A DNA stretch of 64,000 nt from Theobroma cacao (GCF_000208745.1 NC_030856.1:11804576-11868575), one strand, 5' to 3'. Shown: positions 50,301-62,054, numbered from the stretch's first letter. Numbers and translations: made by a program. Notes: generated by a model from the letters alone, not told the origin.

Positions 50301-52260
50301 CAACACTCCAAGTCATCAATTACAAGTTAAATAATATGTAATATCATAAAAATCCATCATCAATATCTTCCTTGTAAAATTCGGCCATTGAAGGTTTAGT
50401 GTAGAACATGTAATTTTCATGCTTGATTTTTACACCTTACATCATAAAACAACCAAAAACACCTAAATAGCATGAAATTCATCAAAGTCCATTATCCAAT
50501 TTCTCTCTTGAAAATTTCAGCCAAGGAGTGTGGGTGAAGGGCATGGAATTTCTTGCTTGTTTTTCATGCTAAACATCACCAAACAACTAAAAACACTAAG
50601 ATACCTTAAAATCTAACCAAATAAATCATCAAATCTTCTCTCCCTAAATTCGGTCAGCCATGAATCCTTCATGAGATCTTGAATTTTAACCATGGTAATT
50701 GAAAAAGAATGTATAGGAAAGGTAGATCACAAGTTATAATTAAGAAATTTTACCTTTACTTGCTTAATTCCTTGAAATCCAACGAATTTTCTCTTGATTT
50801 TCTTCTCGAGGGTTTGTTCTATGCTTTTTCCCTTTTGTTCTTGCCTTGGCCGGCCAAGAGAAATGAGATATGGAGAGTTTTAGTTGTGTTTATAAAGGAA
50901 AATATAATAATATTAAAGCTTGACACTTGTCACCATGTGATTGGTCCATACATAAAACTTAATAATTAAGCATTTCTTCTCCACCACATAAAATCCCTCA
51001 ATTATACAAAGTATAAAATGAATTTCATGGGTTTGACAAGTGTCAAGGTGGTGTAAAATTTCAAAAATTCTAATTACGTCCTTGTGGACACGTGAAATGA
51101 CCTTTTTACCCTTATGTTCGAAAAATTGTCGGAATTAAATTTTTTCACTTCTCAAGCTCAAATTATGTTCCAAATAGTCAAACTTGATCAAAATTTCATC
51201 CACTATCCCAAATTTTCCCTCGGGTGGAAAAATGACCATTTTACCCCTACGTTATGAAAATTCCAATTTAACTCCAAATCAATCCCCGAACTTCGAATCA
51301 CCATATTAAGTCATTCTAAGATTCAATAACTCTCAATTGCATCTTAAAATCTTTATTTGAATTAGTTTGAGATTTAAATCAACTTAGTTGTACCACTAGG
51401 TACACTACCGACTTTTGACGATTTTTTCGAGGTATTCAAGTATGCAAGCATGTTGTCAAATACATGAATGACAAGGCAAGTATATTATAGGGCTGGGCTT
51501 GACATGTTATTAATGAAAGAAAGCATTTCCACACCTTATGTTGAGAAGTTCCATAACTGTGTGATGACATTGATACATGTATGATTCTATTTACACCGAA
51601 TGATTGTATGATTGGATGTGGTGGATGCCTAGCCCACACATGTTGATTGAGAAGCTTGCTTAGGCCTAGTGGGCTATACCCACGTTGGTCCTTACATCGG
51701 TCATGGACCCGCAATAACGAGTTATGACATCTTACCTCTCTTTTTCTCTCTTTCACGTCCACCCACCACTGGAAGTGATGACGACCGTAGTTCTATGACT
51801 GGATATGGTCAATGAAAGCATCAATCTAGTGCTTTCTGGCCAAATCAGATCAAAGAGCCATCGACTCTAGTGTCCATGATCGAATTAGGTGTGAAACGGC
51901 CAAATCTAGTGTTGGAGGCATTCCTTAGCTTGATCTCATTGCGAGAGGCATAGGATCTAGCACCTTAGTGGCTAGATCCAGCCACATGGTGTGCCACATC
52001 GACATTCCATTACACAAGCCACATCTCCGGTGGTTAGCCAATAGAGAAGAAAAACAAAAAAGGAAAACAATTTAAAATAAAAAAGTTTAAATTTTTAATT
52101 ATAAATTATAAAAAATTAATATTTTAAATTTATAAATTATTAATATTTTAATATTTTAATCATAATAATGTATAAATTATAAATAAAATATTAATATTTT
52201 AAAAATATTAATGTTTAAATTATTAAATTATTAAAATTTTAAAATTTTAATAAAATATAA
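47335..52260 (+). repeat. Direct repeat copy A (gypsy LTR 3' part plus leader), interrupted
   Basis: It matches 62055-64000 (copy B) from 'acccctaaagatttag' through a probable LTR end (GAGTTATGACA at 51729) and onward through 'ccacatggtgtgccacatcg' into an AT-rich tract. The match beyond the LTR end shows both copies include internal leader sequence. The interval 48497-51504 is absent from copy B. Contains 69-bp tandem units near 47520-47675. Confidence 0.85.
48497..51504 (-). mobile_element. Solo LTR, 3.0 kb, inserted in copy A
   Basis: It starts TGTTATGACCC and ends GGGCTTGACA. The duplication TGTTA (48492-48496 and 51505-51509) flanks it, and copy B shows the empty site near 63238-63243. 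On the minus strand it begins TGTCAAGCCCAGCCC, a plausible LTR start, and ends GGGTCATAACA. No gag, pol or primer site is seen, so a solo LTR is likelier than a full element. Confidence 0.85.
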
Positions 52261-52530
52261 ATTAAAAAAATGAAAAATACAAATAGAGAAAATATAAAAA
52301 AATTATATTAATATTTTCATAATAAATTATTAAATTATTAAAATTTTAAAGTTTTAATGAAAATAAAAATCAAAAGGTTAAAAAATAAAAAATTTACTTA
52401 AATTATAGTAAAAGGTAATTTTGTCTTTTGGTATAAATTTTACTAAATTATGCAAAAGGTATTTTTTGTTTTTATGAAAATAAATCTTAATATAACAAAG
52501 GGTAATTTTATCAGTTTTATTATTTATTTT
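52070..52530. repeat. AT-rich simple sequence
   Basis: Almost only A and T, with recurring 'taatattttaaatta' words. The same kind of tract ends copy B at 63855-64000, so its beginning belongs to the repeat. Confidence 0.7.
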
Positions 52531-52734
52531 TTAGTTATTGCAAAGTTATTTTTATCAACCAAATATTGAGAGAAGTAATAATAGCAATTCCTATTCAATT
52601 TTATTTTATGAACCAAACTACATAATAATTATTATATTATATTCCTATCTTATTTTATTCCCAAAAAAACTATTCTATTTCATTTCATTCTATTCTGCGA
52701 ACCAAATGTGCAAAGAAATAGTGCAGTAGATTAC

Positions 52735-52995
52735 TTTAGAAGACCTCATGGAGGGCTCAAACGTGGTTTGGTGATTCTGAATATCGTTGGAATATGGCTA
52801 TCATGAGATTCAATTTTCCTTACCATTCATATGAATTTTGGTGGTAAAGGGGACTAGACATCCCTAAATCTAGTTCGCTTAATTAAGAAAGGTTATTTTA
52901 TTTTAAATGTAAATTCCATAAACTCAAGCTATGATCTTTTTACCTAGCTTTACGAGCTTTTATCAATAAAAGTTCTATCCTTTAAAAAAAAAAAA
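52735..52995 (+). repeat. Poly-A-tailed fragment, possibly a 5'-truncated LINE end or retrocopy
   Basis: Non-AT-rich sequence ends 'caataaaagttctatcctt' followed by 12 A. A tail with an upstream AATAAA suggests a reverse-transcribed RNA. No protein family is recognised and no target duplication was found. Confidence 0.35.
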
Positions 52996-53014
52996 GAGAA
53001 GAAAAGAAGTAGGT

Positions 53015-53965
53015 GGCATGGGTGGACCCACCTTTAGGAGAGTGGTGTCTCATGACACCATGCATTTAGCAAAACCTTCTACTTTTTATATAATTTTTAT
53101 TGAGTTTCATTAAATTTTATATAATTAATAATATTAATGAATCTATTAATTTTTTTACAATTTTGTAAGAAATGAGGTCAAAGATTCCAAGTTAAAGTAA
53201 ATTTATTAAAAAGTAATTTATATATTAATATTTAAATATTACATGGAAAGACAAAAAATTTTTTTTCTATAATTTAAGATTTTATTAAAAAAGTCAAAAC
53301 TGAACCTAGTCTCCCTCCTTATCCTATTCTTGAGACTCGCAATGACGTTTTCTCTTCTTGGTCCTTGGTTGCATTTTTCACTTTCCTTATCCAAAAATTC
53401 AAACCCTATATTGAATGAGTGACAAGTGGATTAATGATTGTTTGATGACATATATTAAAAAAGATATATTTGATAGTGTTTTTACTTATGTTATCATGTA
53501 CTGTTTTCAAAATATGTAAATTTGTTGTGGACAATTATGGTTATTTTAAATATTTTTAGTTGTATTAAATGAATGTACTCAATTTACATTTTTTTAATTT
53601 AATATTAAACCTTTTAATTTATGAATTTTAATATATTTATATTTTTTTAATTGTTATTATTATTTTAGTATGACACCACTTAGAAAAATTTTTAGGTCTA
53701 CCTTTGAGGCTTGAGGAGTTGACTATAAGTTTTAAATTGATTGCAAGTAGGGGTGGACCAACATAAAGTGAAGTGATGTCGGAGACATTAATGAAGTGTC
53801 AAAAATCCTTATAATTGTACTTTTTATGCTAGAATCTTATATAGTTAATGATGCTAATGAACCCACTAATTCTTTTGCAATTTTGTTAGGGGTGGGATCA
53901 AAGACTCCAAATTAAAGTAGATTTAATTATAACACTATTCAGAAAAATTTGTGAGTTTGCCCGAG
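53015..53965. repeat. Two related copies of a small non-autonomous element
   Basis: 53020-53720 and 53745-53965 share 'gggtggacc', 'tatataattaataatattaatgaa', 'gcaattttgt' and 'aaagactccaaattaaagta' words in the same order and end alike ('cagaaaaatttg', 'tagaaaaatttttaggt'). The second copy lacks most of the middle. The ends GGTGGACCCACC and the complement GGTAGACCTAAA suggest a DNA transposon with inverted ends. Confidence 0.45.
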
Positions 53966-54530
53966 TACAAGCATTCCTTCAGGATGTCAGCAATACATGT
54001 GGCTCAGCAGATCACTGATCGAGCAGTGAATAGGCCAACAAAGTGTATAGTTACCTGGAAAAACAATATGAGGAGAAAAAAAAAGAGCATCACTAAATTC
54101 ATAATCAATCCGAATTCGGTACACACTAAATTATATAATGAACAAGTTGTATATTTTATTGTAAGTGACCATGCGTGTGTTTCTTTCCTTTGAGCGAGTA
54201 TAAGTCGTCGATACTAAATACAATTAAATTATGACCAACTACAGGTGACATTAGATGTCTCTAATTATATATATCGTGATAAATGGAGAGAAATGGGAGT
54301 GCAGATTCAGCAAGTAGAAAAAAAAATCCAATGGCTTCTTCAACGTGTGTTGGGTTTCTATCTGTCATTTGAGAAGAGCTACTTTCTAGGGCTTAGTGCT
54401 TTTGTTCATAGATTTTGCTACAATAAGAGGTACCGCATTCTATTGTTATCTTCTACTACATCTAATTTGTTGCTTCTTATTACTTTTCTCAAATTATCTT
54501 TTATTCTCAATTCAACCTTTAGCTCTTATT
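53966..54530. other. Unassigned stretch before the gypsy LTR
   Basis: Small open frames at 53951-54193 and 54245-54538 show no recognisable motif. They may be remnants of a coding region (MGVQIQQVEKKIQWLLQRV looks coil-like) but nothing firm can be said. Confidence 0.3.
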
Positions 54531-54539
54531 TGAATTGAG

Positions 54540-54933
54540 CAACCCCATACATATTGATGAACAAACTTTTGTTCTTTAGAGGGTTACGGAGTTGAGCAAC
54601 CTCATATTTGATGAAGTAAAGTTTAATTAGGAAGCGGGCCTATAATATTATAAATGGGACCCTTAGGCTTAGTTATGAGATATTGAAAATGAGAATTAAT
54701 AAAGAATATTCTTAAGCAGGAGTGCTTATTTTTCTCTAGGCTCTTTCAAAAGAGTAATAGGTTTTTAGCATCTTTAGCCTAGCCAACCAAAGTGGGATTT
54801 TGACTTTTTTTTTCACCTTAGTGGGGTTTTCAACTTTTCCAAGATTGGTGATTCACCTTAGTGGGGTTTCCAACCTCGCCATGATTGGTGTCTTTCACAA
54901 CGCCTAGGTTTCTTCACAATGCCTTGGCGTTAG
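54540..54933 (+). mobile_element. 5' LTR (3' part) of a gypsy element
   Basis: The sequence directly before the primer site has repeated 'caccttagtggggttt' segments (54810-54872) and ends 'cacaatgccttggcgttag', a familiar LTR-end context in gypsy elements. The LTR start lies somewhere near 54540 but is not fixed. The expected 3' LTR is not seen in the window. Confidence 0.6.
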
Positions 54934-54935
54934 TT

Positions 54936-54947
54936 TGGTATCAAAGC
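54936..54947 (+). other. Primer binding site for initiator tRNA-Met
   Basis: TGGTATCAAAGC matches the standard TGGTATCAGAGC complement of tRNA-iMet at 11 of 12 positions and lies between the LTR end and gag. Confidence 0.85.
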
Positions 54948-55092
54948 GGGAACATCATTGTTCACTGTTTAGTTAAAGTTCGCTATCGAGTTTCGACACT
55001 CCTTGTTCAGGTAATTCTATTTCTTTTATTGTTTTATAGTTATATCATCATGTTTTTTCTACATCACCACATTGTTATCACAATATAATAAA

Positions 55093-58000
55093 ATGTCGCC
55101 AAGATGTCAAAATCGTCAAAGAGATGATCAAGAGATTGAGATTCAAGAACTACGACGCCAAATTCAAGAATTACAAGAGCAACTCACAAGACGTAATGCT
55201 CTCAAATCAACTATAGCAGCTCTAGTGATGAAGAGGATCAAACCAACCCTTTCCATCAAAATTTGTCCTTTAATGAAGAAATACCTATACGGCGATTGAG
55301 AATTGCTACTTCTAGAGATTTGAGAATCAAAATTGACATTCTTGAGTTTGGAGGAAAACTTGACCCTGATGACTTCCTTGACTGGCTCTATGTAGTGGAA
55401 AGAGTTTTTGAGCTTAAAGATATTCTTGATGAAAAACGTGTGTAGCTTGTTGCAATTAAATTGAAGAAGTATGCCTTTATTTGGTGGAAAAATCTCAAAA
55501 GGCAACAAGAAAGAAAAGGCCGCAACAACATTAGAACATGGGATAAAATGCGTCGAGAACTCAAGGTAAGTTCCTTCTTGAGCATTATCGACAAGAAATT
55601 TTTATCAAATTTCATAAATTAAGGCAAAAAATAATGTCGATGGAAGAATATATAATGGAGTTCAAACAACTTCACATGAGGTGTGATGTCCATGAACCTA
55701 AAGAACAAATTGTAGCTCGTTATCTTGGAGGTCTCAATGCTGAAATTGTAGATGTTGTTCAACTACAACCATATTGGAACTTAAATGATGTCACCAAATT
55801 AGCATTAAAGGTTGAAAAACAACGATCATAGAAAAGCTCAGTAAGTTCATCTAGACAACAAGAATCTAACTCAAACCATGGAAGTCAAAGTTTAGCAACT
55901 ATTCCGCCTGCAAAGGTAAATTCTTTCAAAACTGCAAGCAGTAATGATAAAGAAACTACATTAACTCACGTTTTTAATGCCAACAAGAAATGCTTCAAAT
56001 GCAATGATTTGGGCATATTGCTTCTAATTGTCCAAATCAAAGAATTATTTCTTTAGTAGAAGAAAAAGCTATAGAAGAACCTAGCATGGAATAAGTAGAT
56101 GATGAGCTAGAAATATTCAACAATGAAGAGATAAAATAAGTTTCTGCTGACCATGGAGAAGCTCTTATTGTTTGTCGTAATCTCAACACTGTTATGATGA
56201 CTAAAGATGAAAGTTGGCTTCGTCACAAGATATTCTATACAAGGTGCACATCCCAAGTAGGGATGTCAACGAGTAGGGTACCTGTTAATTTTGAGGTACC
56301 CGAACCCTAACCTTATTAAAAATCAAATACCCTAACCCTATTAACTACCCAAATAATTTAAAAATTACTACCATAACCCTAACCCTAACCCTAATACATT
56401 CTCACTACCTTATAATTACCCTAACCCATTTAAATACCCGATTAAATAAAAAAATTATTAAAATCTTCTTCATGGGTACCCAATTACCTAATTAACTTTT
56501 CTAATCTCATAACTTCTCTTTAGATTTATATGTTATAAGTTTATATAAATAAAGGTATATATACTATAATTAATAATTTTATGAGTTATAATTTTTGCAA
56601 TATTAATACAAAATAAAAAGTAAATATATTTATATTTAAAGTACATACACACACACACACACACACACATACATAAAAAATATTTCAATATATAAAATAG
56701 TAATTATATTCCNAACACAAAATAGAAATTAAATATGTTTATATTTAAAGTACATACACACACACACACACACAACACATACATAAAAAATATTTCAATA
56801 TATAAAATAGTAATTATATTCTTTATAAATTAACACAATATATATAAACTATATATATTAAAAGACATTACAAGTTAATTAATAATAATAGTTTCATGAA
56901 TTAATTTAATTAATTATAAGGATTTGTTCTTAATTTCATGAAATTAAAAAAAAAACATTTAGGTTCCAAAACTATTCTAATCTAAAAAGCTTTCTTTAAG
57001 TATATATATTATAAATTTATATAAATGAATGTATATATATTGTAATTAATAAATTTATTAGTTATAATTTTGTAATGTTAACACAAAATAGTAAGTAAAT
57101 AGATTTATATTAAAAGTATATATATATATATAATAGTAATTATATTCGTTTATAATATGATATAATATTCAAATTATTTAAACACAATTAACAATCCAAT
57201 AATTTTTTAATTTAATATATTAATGTCATCATATTAATAATTAAAGTAACCATACTTTTCATATATTTGTTAGTTTTTAACCAAAAAAAATTGCTTGTAA
57301 AGTTGGTAAAAATTGTAAATTTTTAATTTAAATTATTAAAATAATAATAAAATATTTATAAATAGTAATCAGGTTCGGGTAATAGGTACCCAAAGGGTGG
57401 TACCCGAACCCGATTCAAGTAGTGAAATCACTACCCGAACCCGTTTATGGAGTACCCTAACTCGGTATAACCGGGTAGGGTACCCGCGGGTACCCTATAG
57501 AGGGTACCCGTTAACATCCTTAATCCCAAAGGAAGGTTTACAATGTCATTATTGATAGTGGAAGCTATGAGAATGTTGTTGCCAACTACATGGTGGAAAA
57601 GTTGAAACTTCCAACTAAAGTACATCCTCATCCTTACAAGCTACAATGGCTGAGAAAAAGAAACAAAGTTAAGGTAACGAAGCGGTGTTGTATTTAATTC
57701 TCTATTGGAAATGAGTATCAAGATGAAATCTGGTGTGATGTTATCTTAATAGACGCATGTCACCTGTTTTTGGGACGCCCATGGCAATATGATTGTCAAG
57801 CTCATCATGATGGATACAAGAATGCTTATTCCTTCATCAAGGATCAAGTAAAAATTATGTTAACTCCACTAAAGCCAGAAGACAGACCAAAGAGACAAAA
57901 GGAAGATAAAGCGCTCATCACTGTGTCTGGCTTAAACAAAGCTTATCGTGAGTCAAGCCTTTTATATGTCTTATTACTTTGCGAGGAGAATGAAGTATCT

Positions 58001-58235
58001 TCACCTTTATCCAAAGATGTCAAACCCATAATTGAAGAGTTTTGTGATATTGTACCTGATTAGATAGTCCATGGGTTGCCATCGATACGAGATATTTAGC
58101 ATGCCATTGATATCATCCCTAGTTCTGTATTTCCGAACAAGCTAGATTATCACATGAGTTCGTAAGAGCATAAGAAGTTATAACATCAAGTCAAACAACT
58201 TTTGGAGAAAAACCTGGTAAGAAAAAACGTTAGTC
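55093..58235 (+). pseudogene. Gypsy gag-protease-RT start, split by a hAT-like element
   Basis: Gag starts at the ATG 55093. A coiled QEIEIQELRRQIQELQEQL is followed in other frames by LEFGGKLDPDDFLDWLYVVE, KLKKYAFIWWKNL, YIMEFKQLHMRCDV and, near 55990, a CCHC zinc knuckle (CFKCNDLG-HIASNC after one frame correction). After the insertion at 56258-57522 the protease active site appears as VIIDSGSYENVV, then LFLGRPWQYDCQ, and the RT lead-in PIIEEFCDIVPD. It stops at 58235 where the next segment is inverted. Frameshifts and stops are frequent. Only the chromovirus-like group is inferred. Confidence 0.85.
56258..57522. mobile_element. Non-autonomous hAT-like element, 1.27 kb
   Basis: Terminal inverted repeats are TAGGGATGTCAACG and, as complement of the right end, TAAGGATGTTAACG. 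Flanks ATCCCAAG (56250-56257) and ATCCCAAA (57523-57530) match at seven of eight bases. Removing it rejoins the protease reading (T-S-Q-R-K-V-Y). Subterminal GGGTACCC words are dense at both ends. The core has a unit of about 107 bp with (AC)n repeated twice (56640-56822), a third decayed copy near 57085, and one N at 56713. Confidence 0.85.
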
Positions 58236-59335
58236 CATTCTTTTGGCAATAAATAATGGCTCTAATGATCCAGGGCTCGAATAACAACATAAAACTCTTT
58301 ATCATACGTTGAATACTTCAATCTTGCATCATTGAGTATCTCACTAAAAAAGACAATTGTTCGTCCTTCTTGAGAAAGAATAGCACCAATACCAACATTG
58401 AAGGCATCATAATCAACTTCAAACACCAAATCAAAGTTCGAAAGTGCAAGCACAAAAGCTTTAGTAATCATTTCTTTCAATTCCTCAAAGCTATATTGTG
58501 CCTTGATACTCCATATAAAACTATCTTGCTTAAGGCATTCAGTAAGCAAAGTAGCAACAAAATTGAAGTTTTTGATGAAACGCTAGTAAAATGAAGTCAA
58601 TCCATGAAAGCTTCGAACATCATGAAATGACTTCGAAACTGGCCAATTGATAATATCATCAACTTTACTTTGGTCCACTTCAATCCCTTGGCTTGAAACA
58701 ACAGATTCTAGGAAAATTACTTTGTTTGTCATAAATTCACACTTCTTTAAGTTGGCAAAAAGCTTTTGCTCTTGAAGTACTTCAAAGATCTGTCATAAAT
58801 GTTTCAAATGCTCTTTCTGATTTCTACTATACAACAAAATATCATTAAAATAAACCACATCAAACTTCCTAATAAAAAGGTAAAATACTTGGTTCATTAA
58901 GAACATAAAGGTACTGGGTGCATTAGAGAGGCCAAATGGCATAACTGTCCATTCATATAGCCCATCACGAGTTTTAAGTGCAATTTTCCATTCATCTCCA
59001 AGTCGCATTCGAATTTGGTGATAACCACTAAGCAGATCAATCTTGGAAAAAAAATAGCACCATGCAATTGATCCAACAAATCATCAAGTCTAGGAATGAG
59101 AAAATTATACTGGATGGTGATTTTGTTCATGGCACGACTATCAATGCACATACACCATGTTCCATCTTTTTTTGGAACTAATAAAACAAGAACAGCATAA
59201 GGGCTAACACTTTCTCTTACCAGGCCTTTCAATAATTCATCTTGTATTTTGACCATGAAGCCCTCAAACACCTTAACTCCCAACACAAGCTTAATTGCCG
59301 ACATGCAGCTTGGAGTGAGTTTCTTCAAGCCTTTC
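58236..59335 (-). pseudogene. Inverted RT/RNase H segment of the gypsy element
   Basis: On the minus strand, [82 protein letters not shown] (the YxDD site decayed) and, after a degenerate part, FEVDYDAFNVGIGAIL and YSTYDKEFYVVIRALDH run from RT to RNase H. The flanking parts of the element are on the plus strand, so this block of about 1.1 kb is inverted. It ends in HYLLPKE at 58236. Confidence 0.85.
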
Positions 59336-59340
59336 TAATT

Positions 59341-59545
59341 CTCTTCAAGCACAAGTTAAGTGCGTAAAACAAGGTGGCTATCCTTTAAGTCATCGCCTTA
59401 CTCTCCTTGTTATCTTACAATTGAAGGTTGTTGGCTTTGAAGTTGTGAAAGAATTGTATGAGAAAGATACTAAATTTGGTGAGATATGGAAGTCCAGTTC
59501 CCAACATTGTTATCGACAATTTCATCAGCACGAAGGATTTGTATA
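59341..59545 (+). pseudogene. RNase H end and integrase N-terminus of the gypsy element
   Basis: The plus strand again encodes the continuation: FKHKLSA and NKVA (decayed 'FVIKHKSGVQNKVADALS'), then LKVVGFEVVKELYEKDTKFG and EIWKSSSQH. About 35 residues expected between the inverted block and this segment are missing. It ends where the opposite-strand LTR begins. Confidence 0.7.
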
Positions 59546-60806
59546 AACTAATACATAATATTCGTAAGGCCATACATTGGCCATCCAATCGGATTTGTAC
59601 ATCACAACCTTTACACAATTTAAATGGCACTGTATGCCTACATACATAATTAACCCAAGTATGGAGCGAAAGCTTATAACAGACTCAGCAGAGTGAACGT
59701 GTCAGAACGGGACCTATTGGATGCCAAAATTGGTCTGTCAATGGACGACCCTTGCCATATACTGCCGAATGGCCTATTTATCTGCACATGGTATGACAAA
59801 TGGATGAGTCATTTAATACTCAGTGAGTGGTGCAGATAACAAAATCATATTTACATATATAAACAAGTATAAAAATATTTTCACTATTAGTGCATCCAAA
59901 TGATATAACAATCATATCCAATTATAGGGCATATCATCATCCCTAAAGTTTCCAATGTCATCACATAAATCATTAGGCTTATGCTTAGAGCCATTTAAAG
60001 TCATTCAAATCATTCTCTATGGTACACTTTAGTCGCCAGAGTATTGTATGAAATTCAAATCAACTTATTAAAGCCTCCTAAAGGCTGTCTCACATCGTAC
60101 ACAATCAAATCAAATCATTGAGTGGTCCTCCCCTAGACATAATCAAATCACACTTAATGGCCAGTCGACGAAGAATTAAATCATGATCAAGGTAAAGTCA
60201 CTAGTAAAGAAATAGATCATGCGTGTGCCAAAGCAATGGGTGGAGAATCAAATCATGTTCAGTGCTGAAACAGTTGGCAGAGAATCAAATCATTGACCAG
60301 AGTAATTTCCCAATGGTTGACATCATCTAGAGTATTCTCAGACAAGTGGCATTAAAGCATTACAGGCAAAAATTACAGGTGCGACAAAACCACCATCCCA
60401 ACTGGCACACACACATAGTCACAGAGGTGTCGGACTCCACTCAACCTAAAATCATATCAATGTTCGAAATTCATCCATCGGACGAAATACACATCCACAA
60501 ATAAGGCCATCATACCTTTATCTTTCCATATGTCTATAACATATCACAAATCAAATTTACCAAGCTTCAATCGTTTATAAACTCGTTAGAGTTCTAAGTG
60601 CCTTTAAATCCCTAAGGCATCATTTGATCAAATTCTCTCAAAATCTCATTCGCTTAGGATAATCCACTCCTATGTGTTCATAATGTCTCTAGGCATCCTA
60701 GTATAGGCTTACAAACATAGGCCATCTAAGTGGCTTGCATCTTAGCACAACATCACACACAATTTGCATCTTATTTTCCAGCCTAGGCACAAATATTTAG
60801 GCAAAC

Positions 60807-60837
<31 letters not shown>

Positions 60838-61968
60838 TTCTAGTACCATGGCAACTTATCTATCATGTGTCATGCATTGCATGCATTTTAAATTAACCCA
60901 TTCACAGTGACAATATGAGGCATTCCCCAACTAAGCTTCAATTCTTAACCTCCAATCGTCCTTCAGCTCACAAATGCTCCAATAGCCTCAATCTTTCCCT
61001 TAGTAGCTGGATGGCCCAAACTTAGGCTCCAAATCTCCAATTAAAGTCAAAGAGAAAAATACCAAATCTAGAGAAAATCAAATTTCAAATTTGTTGACCG
61101 ATTAAATTGAAAATCAATTGGTAAAAACACTTAATCTTACCTCTAGAGTGGTTTCCAAAGCTTCAATCTACTCCAAATAGCTCTAAAAATCAGTTTGGGA
61201 AGTCAGGGTTTCGGGTTTTGGAGAGAGTATGTTTTGGGTGAAAATGGGTCATATGGCCAGAAAAGGCCCCTTTTTATTTTTACATTTTTAGACTGATCTG
61301 TTGATAAATGCCATTAAATTAGGTTGCCGTTGACCATCATCTATTGATAGGTTCGAGGAATCTATCAATAGATAGTGCACTAGGGCCCTTTTTCATTTTC
61401 CCCGTTTAGCCATCTATCGATGGATACCATGGATCTATCAATAGATGCTTCTCAACTTGTTTGTAATTTATTTTAGGTGGTGATTTATCGATAGATTTCA
61501 TAGATCTATCAATAGTTTTTGTGTTTTTTTACTTTGTAAAGCTTCTGAGTGGTCATCTATCGATAGATGTTCATCGAACTTGTTTTTCCAAGCTTCTGAT
61601 TTTGTATTTATCGATAGATGTAGAACATCTATCGAAGATCATGCCTAGAATGCCATTTGCCACTTGTTTAAGCCTTCTAACATATGCATTTGAGAACCTA
61701 ATTCATTTCCATCAATATCCACACCTTAATCATTCATATATAACTCAATTGTTTACACAAGTGTTCAAATATAATATCAAATTTAAATAAAAACCTCAAA
61801 CTTTAGGATTTTCTCACATATTTGCAGGAATTAAAATTGCCTAAGTGTCAATATACTACTCCCATACACTTGGCACATGTTTCATTTCATCATGGTCCTC
61901 AAGACTCAATATATCACATATATCATTCTTGATTAACTTAGTTCATATAAAAAATTGGTGGTGTTACA
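59545..61968 (-). mobile_element. Gypsy LTR, minus strand
   Basis: On the minus strand it starts TGTAACACCACC at 61968 and is related along its length to the solo LTR at 41969-45106, in opposite orientation. Shared phrases include 'ggccatacattggcc' and 'tggagtcc ... tgtgactatgtgtgtgcc'. A palindrome array lies at 61325-61640 and a (TA)n tract at 60809-60830. The final part is divergent or deleted and no target duplication was found (61969-61973 is CATGA). Confidence 0.75.
61325..61640. repeat. Array of paired ATCTATCGATAGAT-type palindromes
   Basis: About nine copies of CATCTATCGATAGATG and variants (ATCTATTGATAG, TCTATCAATAGATG) occur, mostly in pairs 7-10 bases apart: for example 61340/61360, 61410/61433, 61484/61503 and 61606/61627. 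Confidence 0.85.
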
Positions 61969-62054
61969 CATGAGTATTTGGATCGTTTATTATTTTTGGC
62001 TTGCATGGGTTAAGAGGGTCACTCCCATTGATACGTCATGGCCTTGGATTTGGG
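61969..62054 (+). mobile_element. LTR-end-like fragment
   Basis: It ends 'gatttgggtcgtgacaca', like gypsy LTR 3' ends, directly before copy B. It may be the tail of another LTR cut by the minus-strand LTR. Confidence 0.35.

Noticed and set aside
54936..54947. tRNA gene
   Set aside because: Only the 12-base complement of the tRNA-Met 3' end is present; no cloverleaf surrounds it. It is a retroelement primer site.
56360..56420. Telomere-like CCCTAA repeats
   Set aside because: Only about three perfect hexamers, not the plant heptamer, and they are part of the ACCC-rich subterminal region of the hAT-like element.
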